A stretch of 64,000 nucleotides of DNA. Origin: Vitis vinifera. Lineage: Eukaryota > Streptophyta > Magnoliopsida > Vitales > Vitaceae. Made by a program: the position numbers and the translations under genes. The stretch lies in contig NC_081819.1 in the NCBI RefSeq assembly GCF_030704535.1, positions 19,998,001 through 20,062,000 of the forward strand. Reading direction: 5' to 3'. Positions 1 through 12,884 of this stretch are shown piece by piece (positions within the stretch are counted from its first letter, which is position 1; every line of letters starts with the position of its first letter). Below the pieces are notes generated by a model. It had not been told where the DNA came from. It was given only the letters and a program-made list of their open reading frames with translations, and did not search any database.

Positions 1-1900
1 TATGTCACCTTGGCATAGTGCCCCAATGCTGTTAAATCTAGCCAAATCAAGAGTGACATGAGTTCAAAATACCTCTTACCACAGATAGGTAAAAGTAACG
101 ATGGCAACCACTGGATTCAAGATGCATCGGGCCTACTCCGTTCATATGCTCTTTATGAAAATCTATTTTTGTCGCATGTGTGAGACAAGTCAATACCCGA
201 ACCCTCTCACCCATTTATCTTCGTATAAAATCTGATCCATCAGGGGCAGATTTGGGCGAAATTCCCATTTTTTTAAAATTCATTTCCTGATTTTGTTGCC
301 ACTCTCCGATACCCAATCTTATCTCACTCTGCCATGTTCCTCTACCTCAAAACTCTCGTCACCTTACGACCTAACATAAATGGCCCTCGGCAATTAAGTA
401 GCCTTACATAAACAAAGAAAAAAATATGTTTGGATGATGAGAAATTACGGATTTTTGAATTTATATTCTTGGAATGCACACTTGGTGTATGTTTTCTCTT
501 TGGAAACGTTCTGTAAATTTGGGTCTATGGGTGGAACTACAAGATTTGGGCCTGCAGAATTCACAAGGAAATTTGCAAATTAAAGATGATGGTTCTACTA
601 AATTTAGGTCCACTGATCAGTTCCACAATTTGGGCCAGCTCAATGTTGATTTTAGGTTGTTATGGGCCGGAAAAATTGGTGGCCCAGATCAAGTATGTGT
701 TTGAAATCCTTGGCTCTGCCTTAATCACACTGGTTATGGCATTGGAGTCCTCATGAGTTTGGATAAGGCCAATGGCCCACGATCAGGCCCATCAATGCTG
801 GGCCACTTGCACTGTGGGCTCAGGCCCATATGAAGCAAAGAATCACCCTAAAGCTGGCTCATTAGTGGGTCCAACACAGCCCATCTTAGCCCACCCATCA
901 CCAGTGATTTCACCTCACAGCCATGTCTGAATTCTCCCGACTAGTTCTTCATATGATGCAATGAAACTCGGTGTTTCTATAAAAGCATGGGGCCAGCCAT
1001 TAATCCGACATAGTTTTAAAGCTGTGAGAGTCATGGGTCCAAAGAAATGTGTGGAATTTGGTCACCCAAGAATCACATGGACTACAATAGGGACATCTGC
1101 TCGAGACTTATAACCGATATGAATCATCTGATATATGTGCATACAAAAGTGAATCAAAACAACTATTTTGCACACCTAGAGATTGTAATTGAAGTAAAAT
1201 TTCCATTTCTTGATAGAAAGTTGAGGACAACCCATCTGCATAGGAAAGTGAATTAGTACCCTCTTCTTACATGGGAAAATGATACTTTTGTTGAATGAAT
1301 GCTCTCTCACCTGGTTGTGGGGTTTTGTAAGTAAAATATTGCCTGAGTAAAGCTGAAGACTGGACTAGTGTTCCACAACAAGTGTAAAGGCCTTGTTTGA
1401 ATGCCTAGTCTGAGACCCATAGTTCAATAGCTTGTACACAGCTAGGAGATATGGATAAAGCTACTACCATGAGGTCCTGAGCTTCCCAAATCCAACAGTC
1501 CAAAAACTTTGAAAAGTTTTTCCAAAGTCCTGGTCAAGTTGTACACACAGATCAATTATTCATGGAAAGTTGTGGCCATAAAGTTGTTGTTTTCCTCTAT
1601 CTATTGCTCTCAAATCATGGGTTAAAAGTAAAGCAAAGTAACAAGTGTTCTACTTTATATTTACAAAGTCAAAAAGATCCAAATTCCCAAAAGGCACTTC
1701 TCCACACAAACCATTCACACAAAGCCCTATTCTCAAACCCTCCCCCAAAGTCTCAACAGCAATGAAGATAGGGGTGAGAAAGTTTGATGACTCCCAAGGA
1801 TGTGTAATATAATGCCATGTATTAATAGTAAATAACAAAGAAAGAGAAAACAAAAAAAAAAAACTGACATTTGCTTCCTAGATTCCTAGCCAGCTTTTTG
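1..1900. other. Gene-free left flank with TGGGCC/GGCCCA clusters
   Basis: No open reading frame here looks like a real protein. Between about 545 and 900 there are many GGCCCA/TGGGCC hexamers (for example near 547, 632, 663, 772, 802, 822). These resemble site II elements known from promoters of housekeeping and ribosomal genes. They could belong to a gene lying beyond the left edge. I see no exon to attach them to. Confidence 0.4.
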
Positions 1901-3692
1901 GACATGAAGATTGAACAGTGATTCAAAATCAGAGGTGGGATCATCACAGCCCATTAATATCCATTTCATGGCTTGAAGAGCCATCCATGTCTGACCTTGT
2001 ATGCTGACGTGCTTCAAACGTGTAAAGAAGAATGGAGAGATAAGAGAGAGAGTGATTGAGGCTATGGGTGTAGAGGCCTGGTGACTCTTCCCTTAGCTGT
2101 CTTTACAATCAACTGTTTTCTCTGCATAGTTTTGACGAGTACTCTTTCTGAGCTCCCATGAAAAAAGCAAAGTAAAGGGAAAGTGAGATGGGAAAGAAAC
2201 ACAGACAGACACCAAAAATCAGAACCCCATTTTATTACCTCTTGGGTTCATCAATAATTCCCTATAAAGTGTAGTTTAAGATAACATATGAAGAAATTCA
2301 ACATCTTCTAATTGTGGGTTTACCCATTGAAGCTTGTGGGTAATTCACCTGCAAAATGCTCCTCAGAAACAACCCAATTAGAATCACACTATTGAACTCC
2401 ATGAAAGGTGGGAGCTTTGGTGAAAGCCTTGGGAAGATTTCTACCTAATATTTTATGAGTAAACCATGGATGAGCCAAGCTAGGGTTTTAGATGAGAAGA
2501 AAATAAAGCCATGACCAGTGGTCTGCCTCGGACACGCACCCAACAATTTGAAAGCAGGTTTTACTGCCTTAACTCTACTGCTCAAATCTATGGTATACAT
2601 GTATGTTACAGAAAATAAAAAGATCTAACATAAGACAAAACATCCCTATACAACATTATTGAACCCAAACCCTAATGCAATAATAGAATGAGAAAATCAA
2701 ATTTGCAAAAATATTATTCAATCACAAACCCCAAAATCATTAATGCAGATCCTTCTAATCTTTACCCATGCAAAGCTTACAATTGGATGATGGATCAGAA
2801 ACCTGGATCAGAATTCTAACAAAAAAGAAAAAAAAAATGCTTAGATGAAAGTGAAACAAAAGGGGACGGAGATTACAATGCTTCACAAACCTGCCCACCA
2901 TAAAGATGAGAAAAGGTAAAGGATACATCCAAAAGATAAATCAGAGATGAGTTGAGTTCAAAATGAAAGACAAGACAATCGATATGATATTACAGGACTG
3001 TAACAAGCAATGACATTGCAGGGTAGTACTTCTCTGATGGGTATTCTAGCTTAGTGTAGATAGACATTTAAGATCCAGTGATTCTGAAATCAAAAGCCCA
3101 ATCTGCACCATGAAGTAACCAGAAAGAAGAAGAAGAGGAGGAGGAGGAGGAGGAGGAGGAACGGTGAAAAACAAGAAGAGGAGGATGTGGTTTTGAGTTT
3201 AAAAAAGGTTGGGTTTCAAACCCAGATCTGAAAGTAGCAGAAACAGACAGATCAGATACTGAAAGCCATCATGAGCAACATCTGCCTAATGATGAACCAG
3301 AAAAGGGGCTATGACTGACAAAAACACCATGATGAGAAAAAGAAAAGAAAAATAAAAAGGAGTCATGATGAAATACTTTTATGCAGCTGATCAAGCAAAT
3401 GTATAATAGTCAAAATCCTTCATCATTACACCAATCTGCACATCCCTAACAACCTTAATTTCTCTAAAACCTAAAACCCTACCATTGTAAACCCCCTCTT
3501 GCTCCCAAAAACCGCAGGAAAAAAATCACTTCACCATTACACCAGTCTCCTCCTCAGCAAGAACCAAATCAATTTGCCTGAAAATCAAAAACCCATTACT
3601 CAAAACCCCCAATAATTCCCAAAAATGGACAAAGGTAACAAACCCGTTAGCAACTGCACGTGGAACCCAAGATCAAGCCCGAGAAAAGCTCT
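1901..3692. other. Gene-free stretch downstream of MIR166 (possible pri-miRNA 3' part)
   Basis: No coding signal was seen. The stretch lies 3' of the minus-strand MIR166 hairpin and could partly be primary transcript. It contains a purine microsatellite (see separate entry) and short A-rich runs. Transcript limits cannot be set from sequence alone. Confidence 0.35.
3126..3161. repeat. (AAG)n/(AGG)n purine microsatellite
   Basis: A run of AAG triplets passes into AGG triplets, giving about 35 bp of pure purine on the plus strand. On the minus strand, where MIR166 is read, it is a pyrimidine tract. Length variation between individuals would be expected. Confidence 0.8.
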
Positions 3693-3871
3693 CCATGGAA
3701 GCGATAATTGGGGGGAATGAAGCCTGGTCCGACGACACCAACACATGCTCAGTACAAATAAAAATACAATAATACATATATATAGGTGATATGGATCTAG
3801 AGAAACGGATCAAAGTTAAGGTAAGTGTCCTCGAGCCAGACAACATTCCCCTCAAAATAGAAGCTCCATGG
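3693..3871 (-). ncRNA. MIR166: MIR166 precursor hairpin
   Basis: On the minus strand the 3' arm at 3732-3712 is the mature miR166 sequence, beginning TCGGACCAGGCTTCATTCCC. The 5' arm at 3849-3829 is a good miR166* partner, beginning GGAATGTTGTCTGGCTCGAG. The arms pair almost fully, and pairing extends outward through CCATGGAGCTTC against its partner to a CCATGG at each foot (3693-3698 and 3866-3871). The foldback is about 179 nt with a loop of about 96 nt between the two arms, normal for plant MIR166. miR166 is known to direct cleavage of class III HD-Zip mRNAs (PHB, PHV, REV type), which sets leaf polarity, meristem and vascular pattern. No class III HD-Zip gene is in this window. The HD-Zip at 15 kb is class I and is not expected to carry the START-domain target site. 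The paralogue letter cannot be set without comparison. Confidence 0.95.
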
Positions 3872-5042
3872 CCTCCAATCTTCACCCCGTCAAAGCCTTA
3901 GCCTTTTGTGTGTTTCTCCCCAACTCTCTCCTCTCTTCTCCCTTTTATCCCCCCTAGACTCTCGCCTTTCTTCAAGGGGGATGAGGAGAGAGAATTATAG
4001 AGATAGAAAGAGAGATGTGTGTGTTGTGATCATGATGAAGAGAATGATTTGGGGGTTATAAGAAGAGTAAAAAAGAGTTGAAGGCCAACGTAAAACAAGA
4101 AGACAAAACCAATAGCCCCAGACCCAGACCCTACCATTTGGGTTCCAGAAATGACCACGACCCCATGCACCCTCTTTCTCTCTCTGAATCTCCACCCTCC
4201 ATTCCGTGTACCCTCTGTATCCACTTGTACCATAAACCCAAAACCCACCGTTTTGGACCTTTGGATCAATAGGGTGTAGAGTGATCCAATGTTGCGGTGA
4301 CACACCAGAACAGTGAAGGAATCAAAATAAAAAAAAGAAAAATTAAAGAAGCCCAAGAAATGAGTCAGAGGAGTGGTTGAGCTGGTGAGCTGCCCGATAA
4401 TGGAAAACCTCATTTAATATTATTTTTCCATTTTTTAAACTTTTTAAATTTATTTATTTTCGAAATTTTAAAATCATATTTAATTTTTATTTTTTAATTT
4501 TTTTTCATGAAAAAAGGGGTCCTTCGTGTGTCGTGTCACTTTTAGGCTCGGCGATGAATTCGAGACGAGGACCGACAGATGGGATCAGGGGTCCACGCGC
4601 CCTCTTCTTTTTCTAGCTTTTTTTACCCCCTCACTTCCTCGGCGACTTTGTTCTTCCTCGGAACGACGTCGTTTCAAGGGCGGTGCAATTGTCAAAGCCC
4701 TTTGAATGTTGCTAAAAAGCCCAAAATTGATTATTGCTCCAAATATCAACCATATTCTAAGGAAAATGGTATGGCAACTATATGGACAATGACCCTAATA
4801 TACATTGTCTTGGTGTCCAGAAAGAGACTGCCCACAACTGTCATACCTCAAGACAGGTGGCCGGGCTACTCATAATTCATAGATCCAAGTTTTTTATTTT
4901 GTCTTTGTTTTGGTAGGCCATTTTCAAGGGTCCCTTCCTTAAAAAATTGATTTGATATGTATATTATTGTCCCGTTATTTGATGACTTCAATTTTAAGTC
5001 AAACAAGTAGAGTTTAATATAGTATAATACAGTATTATAATC
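3872..5042. other. Upstream region of MIR166, no protein gene seen
   Basis: Directly 5' of the hairpin on the minus strand lies a CT-rich, TATA-containing stretch (about 3900-4060) that plausibly holds the MIR166 promoter and start site. TATA-like motifs on the minus strand occur near 3998 and 4056. Neither is strong enough to call. Overlapping ORFs on both strands here have no protein-like composition. 4420-4510 is AT-rich. Confidence 0.35.
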
Positions 5043-5192
5043 TTAAGTGATGTTTATTTTTTGATTTTTTTATTCAATTAATAAATTCACTTTATTTATG
5101 TTAGTTAATATCAATAAGACACTTTTAACTTAATAGAATAGGTTAAGTATTTTGATTTTTTCTATTCAGCTAAAAAACAAACATCGCCTTAA
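5043..5192. mobile_element. hAT-like MITE, about 150 bp
   Basis: The left end reads TTAAGTGATGTTTATTTTTT. The right end, reverse complemented, reads TTAAGGCGATGTTTGTTTTT. This gives terminal inverted repeats of about 20 bp with few mismatches around a short AT-rich core with no coding capacity. The ends resemble hAT-type miniature elements. A target-site duplication is not clear. Confidence 0.6.
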
Positions 5193-8100
5193 TCTATAAA
5201 ACATCGTAAAGAGTATCTCTGAGAACATGTTAGGGTTTTAACTTTTAACCCGATGATTGAGTTTGATTAAAGGTAATAACAGAGTCCGATGGTACTCATT
5301 GCACAAGTGGGAAAAATCCATGGATTGTTGGGTTGGTAGATATCAAGTGTGGAAGTTGTTCATGGTTTGATGGTCCAATGTGAAATCGTTGGCATGAGAA
5401 GTACTGCATGGGGACTGTTTGATTGCATAGAAAATGAAATTTTACTTTCAACCCTTTTGAAAGAGTGTGGCTGCTAGTAGTACTAGTGCATTCAGTCAAT
5501 TTTTAACTTAAAAAAATACTATGGATTTTGCACATGTCAATTGCCTTTTCTTGTGTTTCTTTTCTTCCTATATTTCATTTCACATCATTTTGCCCAAAAG
5601 TCTATCAAAAAGGAAGAAGAAAGACAATCTTCAAAACCCTAAAAACCAATGGGAGCAAAAAGTAAAAACCAAAAGCAAAACCACAAAGACTTCCCCCCAT
5701 GCAGGTGAAGGAAAAGAGAAGATTGTCAGCAATATTCACAGTTTGTTGATTTGCTTTAGAGTAGAACAAAGCCTACTGAAACCCTCCTTGTCCTCATCCT
5801 TCAACTTGCTAATAAAGTTCAAACCCTTACATCTGGCAATGATGAAAAAAAAAAACTATACAATTCATGTCATTCCTGGGCGTCTACTTCCCAAAATATT
5901 GATTTTGCTTTCTAAATTAAACCTACTGAAAACATTTTCTATGTGTTGAATACCATTTTGTATCTCTTTAGGGAACACAGATTTTGTAGGTTAAAAACCC
6001 TTTCATGGGAATAACTAAATAAGAGTGTGTTTGATCTTCAAAAATTAAAAACACTTTCTATGTTCACCCCAAACACACCCTAAATCTCCCCACAAAAGGG
6101 TTTGATGGGTGTGATAAAAAAAAATATGTCAACTCCATGAATGAATACAACCATGTAAAACGTCATTGTTATAGCTGCAACACACCTATATTTGTTGGGA
6201 GGAAAGCACTGAATGCAGAATGGTCTTTGACCCTAAAAAACTGGTGAATTTGGAGCTACATGTAGAGCTCTGTTGAACACAACTCACTGTATTTGCAGAT
6301 GGGTGCCCGGAGAATGAGGCAGCCAAGCCCACCACCAGCACCCCACCATCACTCTCTCTCTCTCTCCATCTTACTGTACATCAGAGTGACAAACGGAGAG
6401 GACGATACGGGTGGCTCCAATTTCAACACTTCTTCACAGTCTTGAAACTTGTGCAGACACCCATTTACAAAAAAAATTAGAAAAGAAAAAGGCAGTGGGA
6501 AAGAAACAACACGTAAATGTCAAATCCTCCATCTCCCAAGCAGGTTGTCTACACTTTTTATCATAAAAATCTAACCATACAACCTTATAAAAATCACACC
6601 AATGACTCATACCCATGTTCAATTTTTTACACCCGCACCTGGGTTTTTGTTCACTCTACCCAAAAAGTATGGTCACGTGCTCCTCTTTCTCCATGAAAAC
6701 CCTATGGAAAAGCAGGGTGTTAATAGGAGTGGTTGAAAAGGAGGAAAAGGTTAGGCAACTTTTGGAGGCTTAGCTTTTTGCCACCCAAGTCAATTTGGAG
6801 TGTCGTCGATCGAGATCAAAAGAAGATACTCTGCATAGAAAAACAAGGTTGATAAAAGGAAATTAGGAAAAAGGAAAGTTTTAAATTTCAACTCCTTTCC
6901 CCTCTGCAACCCACCTTTTTTCAATCCCCAATCTTCAATTCTTTCAAATTCCTAAATTTTTTCATCTCTGCTTGCTTTTCTCTTTCTCCCTTTTCAGAAC
7001 CCATCTTCAGTACTTCAAAACTTGTAGTCTAATCGCCTTGTAATTGGTGAAAGTGGCAAGTACACACTCCCACCCTTCTCTGCTTTGTTTCCTTCCTTTT
7101 ATCTCCTGCCCACTTCCACTGTGAGAGAAAATTCAGAATTTTTTCGATAAAACTCCATGGATTGCTTTTGAAGCTATCATCATTCATCCCATGTTTTTAC
7201 TTTTTTCCTCTTCTCTTTCCTAATTTCCTTCACTCACAATTATGCCATGGTTTTAGTGGGATATATAAAATTTTCATTTTTTTCTTTCTTAATTTCTAAA
7301 AAATGGGCTCACTTAGTTTGATGTCGTGTTGGAATTGACTTTTGAAAAGTCGAAAATATTTTCTTGCAGACTTAAAAATAAGTTATATGTTGAATTTGTT
7401 GACTTTAACTTCCATAAAAAAGCAATAAAAAGTTAATGTAAATGAAGTCTCCACGATTTTATTAATATATTTATGACTTTAAAAAAGTTAAAGTTTTATA
7501 ACAAAGAAGACTTCCAATATTACCATGAAATCCTTTCTCACTTATGTAATAATATTTAGGTTATTTGGTTTTTGAAAAGTACTAAAAAAATAAAGAAAAA
7601 AATATTAAAAAAATAGTTTTCTCGTATCACGTTTCATTATAAAAAATATAAAAAATAAAATAAAATAAATTAAAATTTATATATTTTAAAGTTATTTAAT
7701 CTTTATATAATAAAATAAATTAAATGAATTTAAAAAATATTTAAAAATAATTTATTGATTTTGATTTTTTTTTTCTTCCATTTTTCTTTTCTTTTGTCTT
7801 TTATCTTAACTTTTCTCCAAAAGTAAAAAAAAAAACTATCTTTGAATTATTTGTCTTTAAAGTCCTATTTTGAGAGCTCTTGTGGTGGTTTAAGTAATTT
7901 AATAAAAGAGCTTTTGGTTAAAAGAAAAAGTTTTGAAGCAAAAATATTATTGTTTTTGGTAAAACTTATTTGATAAGTTATTTCATAAATAATTAAACTT
8001 TCAAAATACTAATATCAATTTTTAGAAAGCATAAATTTAATTTCAACTTTAACTTCTAGTTGAAGTAAAAACTCAATCTACTATTCAAATTAGGTTTCAA

Positions 8101-8510
8101 TAATTTTATATTATATTTGGTTCTCATAAATTTTGAGAGAAAATGTATGGAGAAAAAATATAAATAAAAAAGTGAAGGAGAAAAAAAGTAAAAGAAAAAA
8201 AAAAGATTTAATGTAAATAAATTATTTTTATATATTCTTTAAACTTAGTTTACTAATTTTGTATAATTTTGTAATTAATTTAAATTATATTTAATTCTCT
8301 TTCTTATTTTCTATAGTAAAATTAAACATGATAAAATTATTTTTCTTAGAGAATAAACTTAATCTTACTAAGACAACTCATGGAAAGCAATATTATTTCA
8401 AAAATCCTTTTTTCTGCATTATGATAAGCACTCATATTTAATGAATCATAATTTTACTTTTAGCACTTTATTAAAGCCCAAAGCAAGAAGTTATCTTGAA
8501 TGCGGTCTAA
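5193..8510. other. Gene-free AT-rich spacer
   Basis: No credible gene was seen. The ORF at 5521-5949 is lysine/serine-rich with no domain and looks random. A possible MITE remnant lies at 6020-6083. From about 7300 the sequence becomes strongly AT-rich with many homopolymer runs. Confidence 0.5.
6020..6083. mobile_element. Very short MITE remnant
   Basis: About 64 bp are bounded by TAAGAGTGTGTTTG on the left and its approximate inverse, CCAAACACACCCTAA, on the right. The motif matches the GTGTGTTTG-type ends of other MITEs in this window. It is probably an internally deleted copy. Confidence 0.4.
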
Positions 8511-8866
8511 GGGTCTGTTTGACAACTAGTATATAAGAAACGTTTTTAGCCTAAAAAATATTTTTCTTTAGAAAAAAAACAAGTATTTGACAAAATTTAG
8601 AAAATACTTTTAAAATTTTTTTAAATCATTTATAATGTTGAAAAATCACTTATAGTGTTTTTTAAATATACATTTAAATAGTAATTCTCCTAAAAACACT
8701 TTGAGTGCGTTTAGTAATGATTTTAGGGAGTATTTCTAGATTTTCTAACATTTGAAAATTTTTATTTTTCAAGTATTAGAAATTTTAGAAACACTTCATA
8801 AAATCACTATCAAACACACTCTTTCTTAAAAAACACTTCGAGTAAAACATACTGTCAAACTCACTC
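8511..8866. mobile_element. Outer hAT-like MITE, interrupted by a second MITE
   Basis: The left end reads GGGTCTGTTTGACA. The right end, reverse complemented, reads GAGTGAGTTTGACA. Internal arms (AAAACACTT-type motifs) also pair. The element is split by the MITE at 8703-8821, which has its own complete terminal repeats, so the outer copy is the older insertion. Confidence 0.55.
8703..8821. mobile_element. Inner MITE, about 119 bp, long palindrome
   Basis: Starts GAGTGCGTTTAGTAATGATT and ends with the near-inverse, whose reverse complement is GAGTGTGTTTGATAGTGATT. Pairing continues for over 50 bp on each side, so the whole element is a near-perfect foldback. It lies within the MITE at 8511-8866. 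Confidence 0.7.
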
Positions 8867-11800
8867 TAGAACCGGAAATCTTCAAACATGGGCTTCTCCA
8901 TGCCCATATTCTTCATCACACAACCCCGGTGGGCCTCCCCAACAACCCAAAACCCAAACACACAAAAAGTTGGCCCAACCAAGACAACAAAGCCCACGAT
9001 CTATTTGGGCCCGTAAGAAGCTCCCCCAGAATGGCACCTGAACTGGACCAACAAAATCCAGCCCAAACCAACACATAATCACACCCACCCAGCGCGCACA
9101 ATTCATACCAAATTCCGTATTAACCAAAATTTCCAAAAATTGAAAGTATTAAAAGCTGTTAAATCCGAAACATCTTATTCCCAGAAACAAGTTAACACCC
9201 ACGGCACATAGTATTAAAATCAATCCTAATCTTATTTTCCAGAATACACCTCGGGATTGGTCCGACCGGATAAAATTATTCTCCATACGAAACAAATTCT
9301 AATTATAGTCCTGCCTAATACAGATAAAACCATGGGTCTTAATCACTCCAACCAAGTTGTATCAATTTCTCTCACATTTTCTTTTGGAAATTTCATAATT
9401 TTTCTTTGAATTGTTTTGTTGAATGGGAGAGTTTCTGCTTACAAGAATAGTATGAATGATGCCTTGAGATGTTGAATATGGATCTTCTATCTTCTAGAAA
9501 TTTCTTTTGATTCAGTCAATACTAATGGAGACGTAATAAGTTAAAAGACAAATTTGTTTTAATTAGTTTAGTCATCTTGTCTTTTTGTAATTGGTTTTTT
9601 TTTTCTTTAGATTTTATAAATTTAAGTGATCTTTGTGGCTTTATTTTATTTTATTTTATTTTATTTGTAGTGTAGTCACCTCAAATGATTAAAAAAAAAA
9701 AAAAGAATTCTCTACTTGGAGTAAAAACAAAATTAAGTTAAAAAATAAAATCAAAATTTAAAAATATTTTTTAAAGTTATTTTCTCTTAATTAAAATTTA
9801 TAAATTATTATACTTTTTTTTTTTTAATGAAATCATTATATTAATGCCGATCCTCATTTTTTTCTAATGTCAATAAAATGTTGTTTTGTAAACTAACTTA
9901 ATAACTTAAAGTTATTTAATAATTTAATTTAAGTTATTAAATAAATTAAGCATATTTAGTAAAATAATTTATTAATATAATTTAGAGTAAAAAACCAAGT
10001 TTAAGTAAAAACAATTAACCTAAAGTTTTTTTTTTTATCTTCGTTTGCCTTAATTACATCAACGATTTTCTTTACAGTTCAACAACTTCCATTATTACTG
10101 GGCCTTTTTTATTTTATTTACAATTTATCGAGATAAATATATCAATTTGATGATTTATAATAAGTTTTAAGTGAATTTTATTAAATAATTTTAATATTTA
10201 AAGTAAGAATTAAGTAATAAGTTTTAAATAAAAAGTTTAAGTATAAATTAACTTAAAATCAACTTAAGTCATTAAATAATGAATACTAAAATTTACCAAA
10301 CATTTAAAAAAAAAAAACTTAATTTATTTTATATTATTTTTATCTAAACTTTCTTTCTTTTTTGAAAAATAAAGTTTAGTTATTAAATTTTATTTAGTTT
10401 TAAACTTTCACTCAAGTCACTAATCATATTAAAAAAGTTTTATCATTTTATTTAAAAAAAATTAATAAAACAAAATTACTCTTTGAAAATGATTGAAAAA
10501 AAACTTTGTTATTGAATTTCTTGTTCTATTACATTGAGTAGCAACTTTCTTGACTAAAAGCATGCATGAATAGAATACAAAAAGACAAAAAAGATAGGTA
10601 ATCAGGGAAGAATGGATGGATTTTAAGCAAGAAATCAATTTTTTTTTTTTACCATTTTAATTTTTTTTTTCAACTTTTATTTTAGAGAAAAGTAAGTTTT
10701 GACTCATTAATTTTAAAAAATTTAGAAAAATGAACCTCAATTTTTATAAATTAGTTTTATCTTCATCAATTTAAAAATATTTTAAAATTATGCATTTTTT
10801 TTACAAGTCAAATAATTATTTCTTAAAATGACCTTTTACTTATCATGTTAATAACACTCATTCACAATTTTTTTTTATAAATTAATAAAATAAGAAATTT
10901 TAAATTTTAAAATATAATTAAAACTACAATAAAAACCTTAAAAAATAAAAATGTAAAAATAAAATATTAACTTTCATTTAACTGAAACACAATAGTAGAA
11001 AATACCGATTCGAGAAAGAATTGGAAATTCAATGAGAGTTAATATTTTATTTTTAAAATTTTTAAGTTTTTTTTTTATTTTAATTGTATTTAATTTTAAT
11101 TTTTTTGGATTTAATTGTATTTGATTTTTAATTGTAATTTCAATTTTTACAATTTCTTATTTTATTATTGATGTCAATTAACAAAAATTTTATTCAATTT
11201 TATTAAAAAAAAATGAGAAGATGAGTGAGTTTATATAATATTAGATATAAAATCCTTATTAATTAGAGAATTAGAAAGATTTTATTTATCATTTAAAGAT
11301 CTTGGAGATTTTTTTTCAAAATAATTTATATATTATATTATATAATTAAAAATTTATAATACATTTATTTGTAAAACACTTTTATCAATTTAAAATGATA
11401 AATTAATTTTTTAATAATTTTATTTAATATTATCAAATAGAAGGGTATTTTAAAAAATAATTATAAAAGTGCATGTATTTTAAAATATTTTTAAATGGAT
11501 GAATGTAAAACTAATTTATAAAAATTGGAATTCTTTTTTTAAATTTTTTCAAATTAGTGAGTCAAAACACACTTTTTTCTTTATTATTATTTTTTTATTT
11601 TACTATTGATCAAACATTTTTCAAAAATAATTGATTACAAGCAAGTTATTAAGAAGATAATGAATAAATAAAGAGAAAAATTAAGAAATTAAGAGGAAAC
11701 GATCCTAAACCTTTTAGTACCTTTTAGTTTGAAAAGTTGTTTGTACCTACTCTTCTCAAGTTCTTAATCACACGAGAATTTCACTATTTTTAAAACTTGA

Positions 11801-12730
11801 ACCACATTTTTTTAATGTTTATACTTAGATCCCAAAGTTTCATCGATAAACCTTTATAACTTTTCAAGTAATCCACATGTTTGAATAAATTCTCTCAAGA
11901 GAGTAGATGATGGTGAATTTATGAACTCAAAGCTTAGTAGTAAGTTAAACTTATAGTACAAGAAAAATTAGGAAGGACTTGAAGGTGCATAAAAGAGGAT
12001 TTGCAAGTTTAGAATTAAATGCACTTATAAGAGATTTGAATGAGAACAAAGATGATTTTTCAATTAAATATAGTAATTCACATGTCAATAAATGCTCTAG
12101 AAGATTTCGATAAAATTATTGTTATCTAAACTAGCTTTATTTTAGAATATATATATATATATAATAATAAGAAAATTAATATAGAATTAAGTATGGGACT
12201 TTACATTTGCCTCTTAACTTCAACTTTAAATTTTAAGTAAATTAATGACTAAATCCATCTCAAATGGACGACTTTGAATTTTAAGTACATTAGTAATTAA
12301 AATACATCTCAAATAAAGTCTAAATATGACTTTCAAGCGTTAAGTGAGATGCGACGGAAATGTACAATTGCGTTTGTCAACCACTTTATCTTAATAAAAA
12401 TAAAACACATTTTTGTCTAATGAATTCATACATAAATTTCATAGTATATTATACAAGTTATTTTCGAAACTTGATAATTGCATCTCTAGATGATGGTCTT
12501 TTCATTTATTTCAATAAAGATGACTCTGATAAAACAAGATTTTACTCGAGTTTTAGATAATATATTAAATAATATTAAGTTATTATGTTGATTTATCAAA
12601 TATTTTATCATTTATTTACCAATAACTCGTATGAAATCTTTTACTCAATTCATCAAAATTTCTTATGATTTTGAAGAAAATAATGATGTATTCGATCTCA
12701 TTTCAAGACCAATTACCATAACCAAATTCG
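8867..12730. other. Gene-free AT-rich desert
   Basis: Dominated by A/T runs and short imperfect repeats. No ORF has protein-like composition and I recognise no RNA gene. It contains a TTTTA microsatellite at 9641-9667 and AT dinucleotide runs near 12145. It separates the MIR166 region from the HD-Zip gene and its distal ABRE cluster. Confidence 0.5.
9641..9667. repeat. (TTTTA)n microsatellite
   Basis: Five tandem TTTTA units in a T-rich context. Confidence 0.75.
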
Positions 12731-12884
12731 TGTCACATTTAAAATGATTCCTCATAAGGTCATAGATCTATAAATCAGAATAAAAAAAAAATAAAAATAA
12801 ATAAATAAATAAAACAAAAGGAATAAAAACAAAAGAGAAAGAGAAAAGTCCAAGAAGCACAATTTTATATGTACAACCAGTACG

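Noticed and set aside
4030-4413. Overlapping minus-strand ORFs upstream of MIR166
   Set aside because: Two frames overlap with phenylalanine-rich random-looking content. The region fits better as MIR166 promoter.
5521-5949. 142-codon ORF
   Set aside because: Low-complexity lysine/serine content, no homologue that I recognise, no promoter or splice context. It is likely chance.
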